Shown: positions 8,756 through 17,166 of the stretch, one piece after another
How positions within the stretch are numbered: the stretch's first letter is position 1
How the letters are laid out: each line of letters opens with the position of its first letter
Assembly: GCF_001425355.1 (NCBI RefSeq)
Contig: NZ_LMQN01000012.1
Location: 351,510-415,509, forward strand
DNA length: 64,000 nucleotides
From: Chryseobacterium sp. Leaf405
GTDB lineage: Bacteria; Bacteroidota; Bacteroidia; Flavobacteriales; Weeksellaceae
Direction: 5' to 3'
Position numbers and translations under genes: made by a program
The notes under the pieces: generated by a model
Seen by the model: the letters and a program-made list of their open reading frames with translations, nothing else
Database searches by the model: none
What the model was told of the DNA's origin: nothing

Positions 8756-9043
8756 TTAAATAATGTTCGTTAAATAAATCTGCGGTTTTCCCTGCAATTT
8801 CTCATCTGCTAAAGCTCCAAATGCCTGAATATAAGGTTGTTGATTATGTTGAGGAAAACCTTCTTCGCTTTTCCATATTTCATAGAAAACAAACTGATTT
8901 TTGTCTTCAACTCCCTGGTGAAGGGTGTACAATTCGCTGGCTTCTTCCTTTCGGGTTTCTTTTACCATATTCTGAAGAACTTCCAAAACTTGTGTTCTGT
9001 GTTCTTCTTTTGCTTTGATAATGGCTGTTAAATAAATTTTCAT
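8756..9043 (-). CDS. Quinol monooxygenase-like protein (antibiotic biosynthesis monooxygenase fold)
   Basis: This 95-residue ferredoxin-like-fold protein begins MKIYLTAIIKAKEEHRTQVLEVL. It has ELYTLHQGVEDKNQFVFYEIW, the core motif of the ABM family that includes E. coli YgiN. The start codon overlaps the stop codon of the upstream mdaB-like gene (TAATG). The same pair, mdaB and ygiN, is adjacent in E. coli, where they are proposed to form a quinone redox cycle. That parallel supports the same role here. Confidence 0.88.
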   Translation of the reverse strand: MKIYLTAIIKAKEEHRTQVLEVLQNMVKETRKEEASELYTLHQGVEDKNQFVFYEIWKSEEGFPQHNQQPYIQAFGALADEKLQGKPQIYLTNII

Positions 9044-9657
9044 TACGCTAATTGTGGTTTTAATTCTTTTTTGAAAACGGTTGTCAAATGATCTCTGTAC
9101 AGTTTCATATCACGGTCAATATTTGCATTTTTCTCTACATCATGAAAGTGAAAACTTTCCATTTTTTCCAAAGAAACAAAGGCATTCATTCTGTGAAAAC
9201 CAAATAAAGGCCCGTTGTCGACACTTGTTTCCTCAAAAAATTCTCCGGGAAGCGTGAAAGCTGTTTCCGGTGCGTTCCAGCTTGTGGTCAACATATATTT
9301 TCTTCCGCCCAGCATTCCACCGGTACCGTAGTTGATCTTTGGATTTTCTGAAGTTCTTCCGTCACTCATATAAATTCCTTTGACGTGACCTGCTGTGAAA
9401 ACTTCGTCAATATATTTTTTGAAGCCGTTCGGCAATTGAAACCACCAGATCGGAGTGTGATAGATAATGTAATCTGCCCAGACGAATTTTTTCACTTCTT
9501 CATTTTTATCATAACCGTCACTAATGTTAGAAATTTTTACTTCTACATTTTCGAAATTTTTCAAAACTTCTAAGGTATTTTCTGCGATGGTCTGATTATA
9601 TTTTCCTCCGGAATGTCCAAAGTTTTGCCCTGCATTGATGATTAATACTTTTTTCAT
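9043..9657 (-). CDS. mdaB: NAD(P)H-dependent quinone oxidoreductase, MdaB type
   Basis: This 204-residue flavodoxin-like-fold protein belongs to the MdaB/KefF/NQO1 group. It shows the N-terminal beta-strand and phosphate loop LIINAGQNFGHSGGKYNQT, the flavin-contacting YHTPIWWFQLPNGFKKYID, and the strongly conserved TTSWNAPETAFT. MdaB reduces quinones by two electrons with NADPH and protects against oxidative stress. It is first in a two-gene unit with an ABM monooxygenase. A TAACTTTG promoter element lies 30 bases upstream. Confidence 0.9.
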   Translation of the reverse strand: MKKVLIINAGQNFGHSGGKYNQTIAENTLEVLKNFENVEVKISNISDGYDKNEEVKKFVWADYIIYHTPIWWFQLPNGFKKYIDEVFTAGHVKGIYMSDGRTSENPKINYGTGGMLGGRKYMLTTSWNAPETAFTLPGEFFEETSVDNGPLFGFHRMNAFVSLEKMESFHFHDVEKNANIDRDMKLYRDHLTTVFKKELKPQLA

Positions 9658-9686
9658 TGCTGTATGATTGTTTAAATTTTATGATG

Positions 9687-9694
9687 CAAAGTTA
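9687..9694 (-). promoter_or_regulatory. -7 box of the mdaB promoter
   Basis: The minus strand reads TAACTTTG, a full match to TAnnTTTG, 30 bases before the mdaB start. The -33 region reads TTTTT rather than TTTG, so this is a weak or regulated promoter. The next bases, CATCATAAA, resemble those after the LysR promoter. Confidence 0.45.
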
Positions 9695-9799
9695 TGATGG
9701 TGTTTTGTATAATAAAAATAATATAAATCATAATCATATATCAGAATAATGATGTTTAAAATTGAATAAATTTTGAGTTCACATTTTCAAATTGCAAAA

Positions 9800-9825
9800 A
9801 AGCCGCTTCATTACTGAAACAGCTT
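9800..9825 (-). terminator. Rho-independent terminator after the alpha/beta hydrolase gene
   Basis: The minus-strand RNA forms an 11-pair hairpin (AAGCTGTTTCA with TGAAGCGGCTT, two G-U wobbles, loop GTAA), followed by a run of six T. It lies 27 bases after the stop codon at 9852. Confidence 0.8.
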
Positions 9826-9851
9826 CTATTAGATTATTTGAATCCTCAAAT

Positions 9852-10634
9852 TTATTTTACTTCTTTCGACGCTTTTATAATTACATCTGCCACCTCCTGA
9901 GGATGAGAAATAAATACAGCATGACTTCCTTTTATTTCTGTAATTTTTGCATTTCCTTTTGTGTACATTTTACGTTGTATAGAAGGTAAGATCGCTTCAT
10001 CCTGAGTAGCCACAATTCCGTATGAAGGTTTTGTTTTCCACGGAGCTTTGGTTACTTTGGCATCCAATGCTGCTGCTGCAAAACGTCCTTGCGAAGCATA
10101 CATAAAATCTGCTTGTGCTTTAGGAAGGTCTGCCGCAAATCCTGCATGAAATTTTTCTTTGTCATAGTATAGAATTCCTTTTTCGTCGGCTGGTAGAATT
10201 CCGTTTTTAGGAGATCCGGGTTCTGTTTTTGCCCAATCCAAAGCAGATTCTCCTTCGTCTAACTGAAATGCCGCTACGTAAACCAATGCTGCTACATTCG
10301 GATGGTCTCCGGCTTCAGTGATTACACTTCCACCGTACGAATGACCTACTAAAATGGTTGGTCCGTCCTGTCTGTCCAATGCTGCTTTTGTAGCTTCTAC
10401 GTCATCTGCCAACGAGCTTAATGGATTTTGTACGACAGTAACATTGTATCCTTTTTTGCTCAAAATGTCATAAATACCTCGGTAACCCGATCCGTCTACA
10501 AATGCACCGTGTACCAGAACTACGTTTTTAATTGCTTTCTGAGATTGAGCAGATACGTTTGAAATTCCGCTTATCAGAATTAATAAAATGGATAAGATTG
10601 ATCCTAATGATTTTAAAGTTGATGTTTTTTTCAT
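9852..10634 (-). CDS. Exported alpha/beta hydrolase
   Basis: This 260-residue protein has a signal peptide ending SNVSAQ and the alpha/beta hydrolase motifs VVLVHGAFVDGSGYRG (oxyanion region) and ILVGHSYGGSVI (Ser nucleophile of GxSxG, about residue 105). The catalytic His is probably in IKGSHAVFISHP near the C-terminus. It resembles the EstC-like salicylate-esterase/haloperoxidase-like group. The substrate is unknown and a periplasmic location is inferred. It diverges from a LysR-type regulator across a 291-base gap, a classic target arrangement. Confidence 0.85.
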   Translation of the reverse strand: MKKTSTLKSLGSILSILLILISGISNVSAQSQKAIKNVVLVHGAFVDGSGYRGIYDILSKKGYNVTVVQNPLSSLADDVEATKAALDRQDGPTILVGHSYGGSVITEAGDHPNVAALVYVAAFQLDEGESALDWAKTEPGSPKNGILPADEKGILYYDKEKFHAGFAADLPKAQADFMYASQGRFAAAALDAKVTKAPWKTKPSYGIVATQDEAILPSIQRKMYTKGNAKITEIKGSHAVFISHPQEVADVIIKASKEVK

Positions 10635-10693
10635 TGCTATTTAATTTAAGATTAATGATTTTATAAATTGTTACTTTAGAATTATTTATAGAA

Positions 10694-10701
10694 CAAAGGT
10701 A
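10694..10701 (-). promoter_or_regulatory. -7 box upstream of the alpha/beta hydrolase
   Basis: The minus strand reads TACCTTTG, a full TAnnTTTG match, 60 bases before the start codon. No -33 TTTG lies at the expected spacing, so activation by a regulator would be needed. Confidence 0.3.
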
Positions 10702-10831
10702 TATTAGTTTGGAGCTCAAAAAAATACATAAAAAGTGGTATTTGTTGTACTTTTTTCCCTGTGTTGGTTTTTAGATTAAATAACACTATTGTTTAATAAT
10801 TATTTTAACTAATAGTATTATGATTATTTTG

Positions 10832-10839
10832 TAACTTTG
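10832..10839 (+). promoter_or_regulatory. -7 box upstream of the LysR regulator
   Basis: TAACTTTG matches TAnnTTTG and sits 86 bases before the start codon. It is part of CTTTGTATCAGAAAT, a 15-mer also found at 6805-6819 before the carboxymuconolactone decarboxylase gene. No good -33 box is present. Confidence 0.4.
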
Positions 10840-10925
10840 TATCAGAAATATAATGGGTGAATAGTCATCCGCTTTGAAGTGAGTGGTCAATTAATTGACA
10901 ATTCACAAATAACAATTTTAATAGT

Positions 10926-11843
10926 ATGGTAAATTTAGAATGGTACCGGACTTTTAAAGCAATTTACAAAACCGGAACATTAACCGGAGCGGCAGATTCT
11001 CTTTTTATATCGCAGCCGGGAGTGAGTTTGCATTTGGGTTCTTTGGAAGCATACGTTGGGTATAAATTATTCGACAGAACCGGAAGAAAAATGGTTCCAA
11101 CAGAGAGAGGAAAGGTTTTGTTTAATGCAATATCGGAGCCTTTGACGAAATTGGAGGAAGTAGAGAAAAACTTTCAGAAGTCTACAGAAAAACATACCCC
11201 GACAATCAGTGTAGGAATGTGTTTTGAAACTTTTCAGACGACTTTGGAGCAGTATGTTTCAACGTTGGATTTTAATCTCATTATCAGCTTCGGCGAATAT
11301 CCTGAGATGTTAGATCAACTGGATAAAGGGATTTTAGATTTAATTATTACTCCGAGAAAAGGCACTTCAACCAATATTTTACACGAAGCATTTTCTTCTG
11401 AACAGATCATTCTGGTAGGAGGAAAAGATATTAATACAAAAAGTTTTAATGAAGTTTTAAAAACAAACGACTTTAACGATATTGAAAATTGGCTGAAACA
11501 GGAAAAATGGTACGGAACAACGGGAGATATGGAGCATCTTTTTCAGTTTTGGCTGCAGAATTTTGGTCATAAGCCGAATTTCAGACCCAATTATATCGTT
11601 CCGAATTTAAATTCAATCATCCGTTGCCTGAAAGGTGGAAAAGGACTGGCGGTTGTTCCGGATTTTTTATGTAAAAATGAAATTGAAAGCGGTGAGGTAA
11701 AATTGATTTGGGAAGGAGAAAGAAAATTAGAGAATACGTTGTATTTCGGATGCAGAAAAAAGACGAATTATGCAGAAGAAATCGATCACATCAAAGGATT
11801 GTTCAGAAAAATGATGACTAAGGATGAAACTTTAATGGTATAA
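10926..11843 (+). CDS. LysR family transcriptional regulator
   Basis: This 305-residue protein has the N-terminal LysR winged helix (FKAIYKTGTLTGAADSLF, then ISQPGVSLHLGSLEAYVG and LFDRTGRKMVPTERG) and a C-terminal periplasmic-binding-like effector domain. It lies 24 bases upstream of an aldo/keto reductase on the same strand, so the two form an operon. It diverges from an exported alpha/beta hydrolase. The inducer cannot be told from the sequence. Confidence 0.92.
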   Translation: MVNLEWYRTFKAIYKTGTLTGAADSLFISQPGVSLHLGSLEAYVGYKLFDRTGRKMVPTERGKVLFNAISEPLTKLEEVEKNFQKSTEKHTPTISVGMCFETFQTTLEQYVSTLDFNLIISFGEYPEMLDQLDKGILDLIITPRKGTSTNILHEAFSSEQIILVGGKDINTKSFNEVLKTNDFNDIENWLKQEKWYGTTGDMEHLFQFWLQNFGHKPNFRPNYIVPNLNSIIRCLKGGKGLAVVPDFLCKNEIESGEVKLIWEGERKLENTLYFGCRKKTNYAEEIDHIKGLFRKMMTKDETLMV

Positions 11844-11867
11844 ATCAAATTATAAAATAAAAATAAT

Positions 11868-12743
11868 ATGGAACAAAAAAACTACACAGGACAGCCTGTG
11901 ATTACACTCAATAACGGAATCGATATTCCGGCTTTAGGCTTCGGAGTTTGGCAGATGGAAGATTTGAAGGAATGTGAAAATGCTGTCGTAAAAGCAATTC
12001 AGACTGGGTACAGAATGATTGATACTGCTGCAATTTATCAAAATGAAACGGCTGTTGGAAACGCAATCAAAAATAGTGGAGTAGACAGAGAAAGTTTGTT
12101 TATCACTTCAAAACTTTGGGTTCAGGATACTTCGTATGAAAAGGTTAAACCTGCTTTTCAGAGAACATTAGACAGATTGCAGTTGGATTATCTCGATATG
12201 TACCTTATCCACTGGCCTTATGCAGACTTTTTAGGAGCCTGGAAGGCGTTGGAAGAATTATATCAGGAAGGGAAAATAAAAGCGATTGGCGTTTGTAATT
12301 TCCCAGTTGAAAAATTAGAAGAATTAAAAGCGAATTCAACAGTTCTTCCGGTAATTAATCAAATTGAGCTGCATCCTATTTTCCAGCAAAAAGAACTTCA
12401 GGTGTATGATAGAGAGAACAATATCGTTACACAACCTTGGAGCCCACTTGGAAATGGCAATGCAGGACTTTTAGATAATAAAGATTTAAAATCTATAGCA
12501 GAAAAACACAGCAAAACTGTTGCTCAGGTTATTTTGAGATGGCATTTGCAGGAAGGTTTCTGTGTGATTCCAAAATCTGTTACGCCTTCAAGAATTGAAG
12601 AGAATTTCAATGTTTTTGATTTTGAGTTATCAGAAAACAAAATGAATGTTGTTCGTTCTTTAGACACAGGAAAAAGATTGTTTTTCGATCCGAAAGACGC
12701 CGAATGGGAACAGAAAATGTTGAATGCCGTGGCGGATATTTAA
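11868..12743 (+). CDS. Aldo/keto reductase (2,5-diketo-D-gluconate reductase-like)
   Basis: This 291-residue TIM-barrel oxidoreductase keeps all four catalytic residues of the family: Asp and Tyr in MIDTAAIYQNE, Lys in FITSKLW, and His in YLIHWPYAD. The NADPH-binding end is VIPKSVTPSRIEENF. It reduces aldehydes or ketones in the cytoplasm. It is cotranscribed with the LysR gene upstream. The neighbourhood of quinone and peroxide genes suggests carbonyl detoxification, which is an inference. Confidence 0.92.
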   Translation: MEQKNYTGQPVITLNNGIDIPALGFGVWQMEDLKECENAVVKAIQTGYRMIDTAAIYQNETAVGNAIKNSGVDRESLFITSKLWVQDTSYEKVKPAFQRTLDRLQLDYLDMYLIHWPYADFLGAWKALEELYQEGKIKAIGVCNFPVEKLEELKANSTVLPVINQIELHPIFQQKELQVYDRENNIVTQPWSPLGNGNAGLLDNKDLKSIAEKHSKTVAQVILRWHLQEGFCVIPKSVTPSRIEENFNVFDFELSENKMNVVRSLDTGKRLFFDPKDAEWEQKMLNAVADI

Positions 12744-12852
12744 TTTTTTTAAATGTATAAATGATTAAGAAGCAATGAATTATTCCTTCTTTTTTTAGCG
12801 TTCAATGTAAATAAAGCTTAACTTTAAGCATCAAATCAAAAAAACTTACACC

Positions 12853-13200
12853 ATGGAAGAACAAGACAAAAAACAGACAGCAAATGCATTTCCAACATCT
12901 GTTAATGATCAGATTACGGATGCTGTAACACAATCTAATGTAAAAGTTGTGGCTGAAGCTCCGGCAATGGCATTGGGAAATGTTTATCAGACAGCAGCGC
13001 ATTCTACAGGAATTATGTTTGAAAATGCAGTGAATAATCAAAATCAACAGAACATTTTGGGACAGGCTGCCACAACGCAAGGAGTGATTCAGATTTACAG
13101 TATGGATACTGTTGCGGATGCAGTTTCAATTGCAAATATGTTAAATCCGAGTGAAAGAGTAGGGTCTACCTCTGAAGAAAATGAAGATAGAAGCGAATGA
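12853..13200 (+). CDS. RebB family R-body protein
   Basis: This 115-residue protein matches the RebB (killing trait) family across residues about 14-100. It has VNDQITDAVTQSNVKVV, then APAMALGNVYQTAAHSTG, then GQAATTQGVIQIYSMDTVA. R-bodies are coiled protein ribbons that extend on acidification and were first described in Caedibacter killer symbionts; free-living bacteria also carry reb genes. The tail is acidic and disordered (EENEDRSE). No second reb gene or companion regulator is seen next to it. It stands alone between an aldo/keto reductase and a lipoprotein. Confidence 0.85.
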   Translation: MEEQDKKQTANAFPTSVNDQITDAVTQSNVKVVAEAPAMALGNVYQTAAHSTGIMFENAVNNQNQQNILGQAATTQGVIQIYSMDTVADAVSIANMLNPSERVGSTSEENEDRSE

Positions 13201-13290
13201 TATGAGATGAATGAAACTAAGCCTTAAGATAGAAGTATTTAATTTAATTGCTTTATTTTTGTGATTCTTAAAGCAGTTTTAAAATTAATT

Positions 13291-13734
13291 ATGAAAAAAT
13301 TATTTCTTCCATTTATCTTATTTTTGATTGTTTCCTGTAATAGCGATGATGAAGTTCAGGATACTGGCAATAAAGCTTCAATTACAGGAAAATGGTATAT
13401 TGAGAAATCTGAAATATATAGGTCTTCAAATCAGCAGATTCAGACTTCTTTTTCAACGGATTGCGAGAAAACCGGTACGCATGAATTTACTTCTTCCCAC
13501 GTTATTTCGATTTCTTTTGCCCAGAACAATAATACCTGCGTAAAAACAGATGCTTTAACAAAGAAATACACGTTCGATAAAGGAAATGGTAAATTCTGGT
13601 TCGAAGGAGAGGAAAATTATCCATATTTTGTTACTCAGCTTACTACTGATATGATTGTAGAAGACCGAACTCAGGATTTTGACGGAGACGGTACCAAGGA
13701 TGTACTAAGACGTTTTTATAAAAGAATTAATTAA
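13291..13734 (+). CDS. Lipocalin-like lipoprotein
   Basis: The ATG at 13291 opens MKKLFLPFILFLIVSCNSDDE, a lipoprotein signal with Cys at about residue 16; the upstream in-frame GTG at 13261 overlaps a TATTTTTG promoter-like box. The 147-residue product has ITGKWYIEKSEIY and a beta-rich body, resembling the lipocalin-like lipoproteins common in flavobacteria. It ends with DFDGDGTKDVLRRFYKR. Two further cysteine residues (DCEKT and NTCVK) may form a disulfide. Function unknown. Confidence 0.75.
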   Translation: MKKLFLPFILFLIVSCNSDDEVQDTGNKASITGKWYIEKSEIYRSSNQQIQTSFSTDCEKTGTHEFTSSHVISISFAQNNNTCVKTDALTKKYTFDKGNGKFWFEGEENYPYFVTQLTTDMIVEDRTQDFDGDGTKDVLRRFYKRIN

Positions 13735-13740
13735 AAATAA

Positions 13741-13769
13741 AAAACTCCTTTCAAATCGAAAGGAGTTTT
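13741..13769. terminator. Bidirectional Rho-independent terminator
   Basis: A perfect 12-base stem, AAAACTCCTTTC (13741-13752) and GAAAGGAGTTTT (13758-13769), with a 5-base loop lies between the convergent lipoprotein and mpl genes. T runs flank it in both directions. Confidence 0.85.
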
Positions 13770-13783
13770 GTTTTATATAGAAA

Positions 13784-15121
13784 TTATTTTGTCAAATCCA
13801 GACCACCAAAATTACCCGAACTCATCATTAGATAAACGCCCTGATTTTTATCCAAAGTGTTCCAATAGGCATGAAGTTCTTCAGCATTCGTGAAAACTTT
13901 TAAATTTTCATTTTTAAATTTTTCCTTGATGAAATCAGGAGAAATTGGTTCCATTCTCTTGATTTTTAAAGCATCTTCCGAGTAAAAAACAATTGCTTCA
14001 TCCAAGCCGTCCATGGCATGATCATATTGCTCTAAAAATACAGGGTTCAAACTTGAATAAGTATGAAGTTCAAGGAAACCGTATTTTTTTTCGTTTTTAA
14101 ACTGTTCGTTGAAAGCTTTTACAGCGGCTTTTACTTTACTTGGTGCGTGTGCAAAATCTTTATAAAGAGTGCCCTTATCTTCTCTTTCTACTTTTTCCAA
14201 ACGTTTTGAAGCTCCTTTGAAACTCATGATTGCTTCATAAAAATCTTCGTCCATAATACCTAAATGATGACAAATATTTCGCGCACCTTCCAGATTCAAT
14301 AAATTATGAGCTCCGAAAACAGAAAGCGGAACATCGCCCATCTCGGTTTTTAAATGAACTTTTCCATTTGTGATCTCGTATTCTGGAGTTTTATAGGGAA
14401 TTTTTCTGAAATAATTTTCAGCGGCTTCCACTACTTTTACGACTTCCAGATCTTCTTCATTATAAACTAAAATTCCACCGGGTGTAATACTTGCCACAAA
14501 TTTTCTGAACTGCTCAATATAATCATCAAAAGTTTTAAAAACATTAATGTGATCCCACGCAATCCCGCTCATTAAAGCGATATTTGGCTGATACAGTAAA
14601 AATTTTGAACGTAAATCAATAGGGGAGGAAAGGTATTCATCACCTTCCAATACCATAAAATCATTGTCCTGAGTGAGTTTCACCATACAGTCAAAACCTT
14701 CCAACTGAGCTCCAACCATGAAATCCACGTCTTTTTGGTGGAAATTCAAAACATGAAGAATCATAGAAGTAATCGTCGTTTTTCCGTGCGAACCGGCGAT
14801 AACGACTCTTGTTTTATTTTTGGACTGTTCGTAAAGAAATTCGGGGTATGAATAAATTTTTAAACCTAATTCTTTCGCTTTCGCCAATTCCGGATTGTCC
14901 TGATGTGCGTGCATTCCAAGGATTACTGCATCAATATCGGATGTTATTTTTTCAGGAAACCAACCCAATTCTTCGGGTAAAATTCCTTTTTTTTCCAATC
15001 TTGATTTCGAGGGCTCAAAAATAGCATCGTCTGAACCTGTAACCTGATATCCTTTGTCTTTTAATGCAATGGCAAGATTATGCATGGCGCTTCCGCCGAT
15101 AGCGATGAAATGGGTTCTCAA
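13784..15121 (-). CDS. mpl: UDP-N-acetylmuramate:L-alanyl-gamma-D-glutamyl-meso-diaminopimelate ligase (peptidoglycan recycling)
   Basis: This 445-residue Mur ligase family enzyme attaches recycled murein tripeptide to UDP-MurNAc. It shows an N-terminal nucleotide-binding domain (HFIAIGGSAMHNLAIALKD), the ATP P-loop VVIAGSHGKTT, the central-domain VLEGDEYLSSPIDLRSKF and HINVF, and a C-terminal ligase domain. The GSAMHNLA variant of the MurC GIGGxGM motif and the length near 450 residues favour Mpl over MurC. It is the last gene of a tight minus-strand operon with a lipoprotein, an acyltransferase and a NUDIX hydrolase. Confidence 0.88.
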   Translation of the reverse strand: MRTHFIAIGGSAMHNLAIALKDKGYQVTGSDDAIFEPSKSRLEKKGILPEELGWFPEKITSDIDAVILGMHAHQDNPELAKAKELGLKIYSYPEFLYEQSKNKTRVVIAGSHGKTTITSMILHVLNFHQKDVDFMVGAQLEGFDCMVKLTQDNDFMVLEGDEYLSSPIDLRSKFLLYQPNIALMSGIAWDHINVFKTFDDYIEQFRKFVASITPGGILVYNEEDLEVVKVVEAAENYFRKIPYKTPEYEITNGKVHLKTEMGDVPLSVFGAHNLLNLEGARNICHHLGIMDEDFYEAIMSFKGASKRLEKVEREDKGTLYKDFAHAPSKVKAAVKAFNEQFKNEKKYGFLELHTYSSLNPVFLEQYDHAMDGLDEAIVFYSEDALKIKRMEPISPDFIKEKFKNENLKVFTNAEELHAYWNTLDKNQGVYLMMSSGNFGGLDLTK

Positions 15122-15126
15122 TTGTA

Positions 15127-15564
15127 TTACTGTTTTTTTACGTTGTTATTAATAATCTCCTGAAACGCATTGATAATGTTGCTCCAATTAGTTTTGTAAT
15201 TAGGCATTATGGCACTGGCATCTGTTTTATTACCTTCATTAGCGCCTCTTTTTACATTAATAGAAGTTGCTATATTATCGTAGATCTTTTGGCGATCTTC
15301 TTCTATTCTTCTGAAATTATTTTTAGAAAGCACAAGATCCAATTTTTTCAGATCTTCTTCTGAAATTTTAAAATCCTGCTTATATTTTTTACCCTGACCT
15401 TCAAAAGAGTAGTGAGCAATATTGTCTTTAATGAGCAAATTCTCATAAATAGGAGCAAAGCCACCGCTTTTAGAATAACTTATATCAAAATCCGAATACA
15501 TTTTCTGGCTGTTACATGATACAAGTACTATAATTGCGAATAAAATTCCTATTATTCTGTTCAT
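15127..15564 (-). CDS. Small lipoprotein of unknown function
   Basis: The 145-residue product begins MNRIIGILFAIIVLVSCNSQK, a lipoprotein signal with the lipobox LVSC. The rest, with YSKSGGFAPIYENLLI and a SEEDLKKLDLVLSKNNFR helix, matches no family I recognise with confidence. It sits 1 base from the acyltransferase gene and 5 bases from mpl, so it is cotranscribed with envelope genes. Confidence 0.75.
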   Translation of the reverse strand: MNRIIGILFAIIVLVSCNSQKMYSDFDISYSKSGGFAPIYENLLIKDNIAHYSFEGQGKKYKQDFKISEEDLKKLDLVLSKNNFRRIEEDRQKIYDNIATSINVKRGANEGNKTDASAIMPNYKTNWSNIINAFQEIINNNVKKQ

Positions 15565-15565
15565 A

Positions 15566-16381
15566 TTAATTACTTTGATTTTCTGAATCTTTTTGTTCTA
15601 ATTTTTTAGCTTTACGCTCTTCATCGTAGTTGTGCAAAACATTGAAATCCTCAGTCTGCTCAATAGCAGTCATTATTTTATGTAAGATTTCCGGTGCTTT
15701 TTCATTGTCATAATCGATGTCAAGGGGTGCTTTGAATTCCATTGTCGGTTTCACACCTGTTACCTTTACACGAAGACCTTTCTTATCAAATGCTCTTCTG
15801 AATCCGTTGATTTTGATGGGAATTACAATAGGACGCTGGTTTTTTACCAATTTCGCCGTTCCTCGTCTTCCTTGTGCGAAAGCAGATGTCGTCCCTTGGG
15901 GAAAAGTTGCCACCCAACCGTTATCCAGAGCTTTCATAATATTATCAACTTCGGTAAGGTCTACCAATCTGTTAACATTTTTACCTTCGGCTCTCCACGT
16001 CCTTTTTACCGTTACCGCACCCGCCACTTTGAATATTTTCGGAAGAATTCCTTTATTCATGGTTTCTTCAGCAGCTACATAATAAAAATCAATTTTCGGA
16101 TTTAACAGATAAATCGGATTTTTTATGGTGTTTAAATAGCCATTGTTCACGGCACAAAAAGCGTGATACATTGCTGCAACATCAGCAAAATACGTTTGGT
16201 GGTTACATACAAAAAGCACATTAGAATCCGGAAGATCCACAAGGTGTTCGGTTCCTGTTATTTTTAGTTTATTAAATCCATTGAATCTTCTGTAGGATAC
16301 CATTCCTAAAATAAAAATAATAAACCTTTTCAAAAAATAAGGTGTTCCGAATGCATCGGTGAAAATATTTTTCTTCGCCAT
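15566..16381 (-). CDS. 1-acyl-sn-glycerol-3-phosphate acyltransferase (PlsC family)
   Basis: This 271-residue acyltransferase has an N-terminal hydrophobic segment (FLKRFIIFILGMVSY), motif I as VCNHQTYFADVA, and motif III as ATFPQGTTSAFAQGRRG, with a VIPIKINGFRRAF block near motif IV. PlsC-type enzymes acylate lysophosphatidic acid at the membrane. Motif I reads H-x5-D instead of the usual H-x4-D, and motif III has Gln where most have Glu (FPEGT). The protein may therefore act on another lipid, or the true catalytic Asp may be offset. It belongs to the mpl operon. Confidence 0.8.
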   Translation of the reverse strand: MAKKNIFTDAFGTPYFLKRFIIFILGMVSYRRFNGFNKLKITGTEHLVDLPDSNVLFVCNHQTYFADVAAMYHAFCAVNNGYLNTIKNPIYLLNPKIDFYYVAAEETMNKGILPKIFKVAGAVTVKRTWRAEGKNVNRLVDLTEVDNIMKALDNGWVATFPQGTTSAFAQGRRGTAKLVKNQRPIVIPIKINGFRRAFDKKGLRVKVTGVKPTMEFKAPLDIDYDNEKAPEILHKIMTAIEQTEDFNVLHNYDEERKAKKLEQKDSENQSN

Positions 16382-16408
16382 TTCTCAATTAAACACGGTT
16401 GTGCAAAG

Positions 16409-17050
16409 TTACATTTTTTTCAGCAACTGGCTGAATTCGCTTAAAATCATCGCCGTAGCTCCCCAAATGATATATCCGTTGAAATTTATGACAGGAACTT
16501 CGTTTCCGCCCGCAGTTGGTAAAGCCATAATTTCAGGCTGATCCGGCAGACTTAAAAAAGAGGTAATAGGAAATTCTATCACTTCTACCGCTTCACTTTG
16601 CTGCAAAATGAATTCAGGATTTTTTTTGGTATATGAAATGTAAGGATAAACATAAAAATTACTTGGTGGAATGTAAATCGGAGACATTTCTCGGATAATT
16701 CTTACATAATTTTTTTCGATTCCTATTTCTTCTGATGTTTCACGAACTGCGGTTTCAGCAAAATCTCTGTCAGTTTCCTCACGTTTTCCGCCCGGTAAAG
16801 AAATTTGTCCGCTATGTCTGTCGTGCTCGTTGATTGTTCTTTGAATTAAAGGGAAATGCCACTCATCATTTTTCAGATACAAAACAATGTTGACAGCAGC
16901 AAATTTCGGATTTTTCTTCAAAACCTCATCATAAGTAAATACGGGTCTTGCCGGAGGTGAAAAAACACCGTGAGCATTTATTCCAGGCAATTCTGCAGTT
17001 TTTATTTTCCTTAATAAATCTTTTCCAAAACTCATTCTCAAATTTAGCAA
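16409..17050 (-). CDS. NUDIX hydrolase, CoA pyrophosphatase-like (NudL/YeaB type)
   Basis: This 213-residue enzyme has the NUDIX box in the order GG-KREETDRDFAETAVRET-SEEIGI, with the metal-binding Glu residues in place. Just before it is LIQRTINEHDRHSGQISLPG, which fits the NuCoA motif of CoA diphosphatases. It probably cleaves CoA or acyl-CoA. A second in-frame Met lies five codons in (MSFGKDLL), and either start is possible. It is the first gene of the operon with an acyltransferase, a lipoprotein and mpl. Confidence 0.85.
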   Translation of the reverse strand: MLNLRMSFGKDLLRKIKTAELPGINAHGVFSPPARPVFTYDEVLKKNPKFAAVNIVLYLKNDEWHFPLIQRTINEHDRHSGQISLPGGKREETDRDFAETAVRETSEEIGIEKNYVRIIREMSPIYIPPSNFYVYPYISYTKKNPEFILQQSEAVEVIEFPITSFLSLPDQPEIMALPTAGGNEVPVINFNGYIIWGATAMILSEFSQLLKKM

Positions 17051-17127
17051 TATATTTTGAAGAAAAGAAGAACCGATAATGTTAATTAATGGTAAAAAAT
17101 TTTGAATAAAATTTTAATTGGAAACAA

Positions 17128-17156
17128 AAAATCTCCGCATAATATACGGAGATTTT
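17128..17156 (-). terminator. Rho-independent terminator after rng
   Basis: A 10-base perfect stem (AAAATCTCCG with CGGAGATTTT) and a 9-base loop lie 11 bases past the rng stop. On the minus strand the stem is followed by a T run (TTTTTTG). Confidence 0.85.
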
Positions 17157-17166
17157 GAATTTTGTA

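Noticed and set aside
15717..16082. A 121-codon plus-strand frame antisense to the acyltransferase.
   Set aside because: The reverse strand has clear PlsC motifs; this frame is a shadow.
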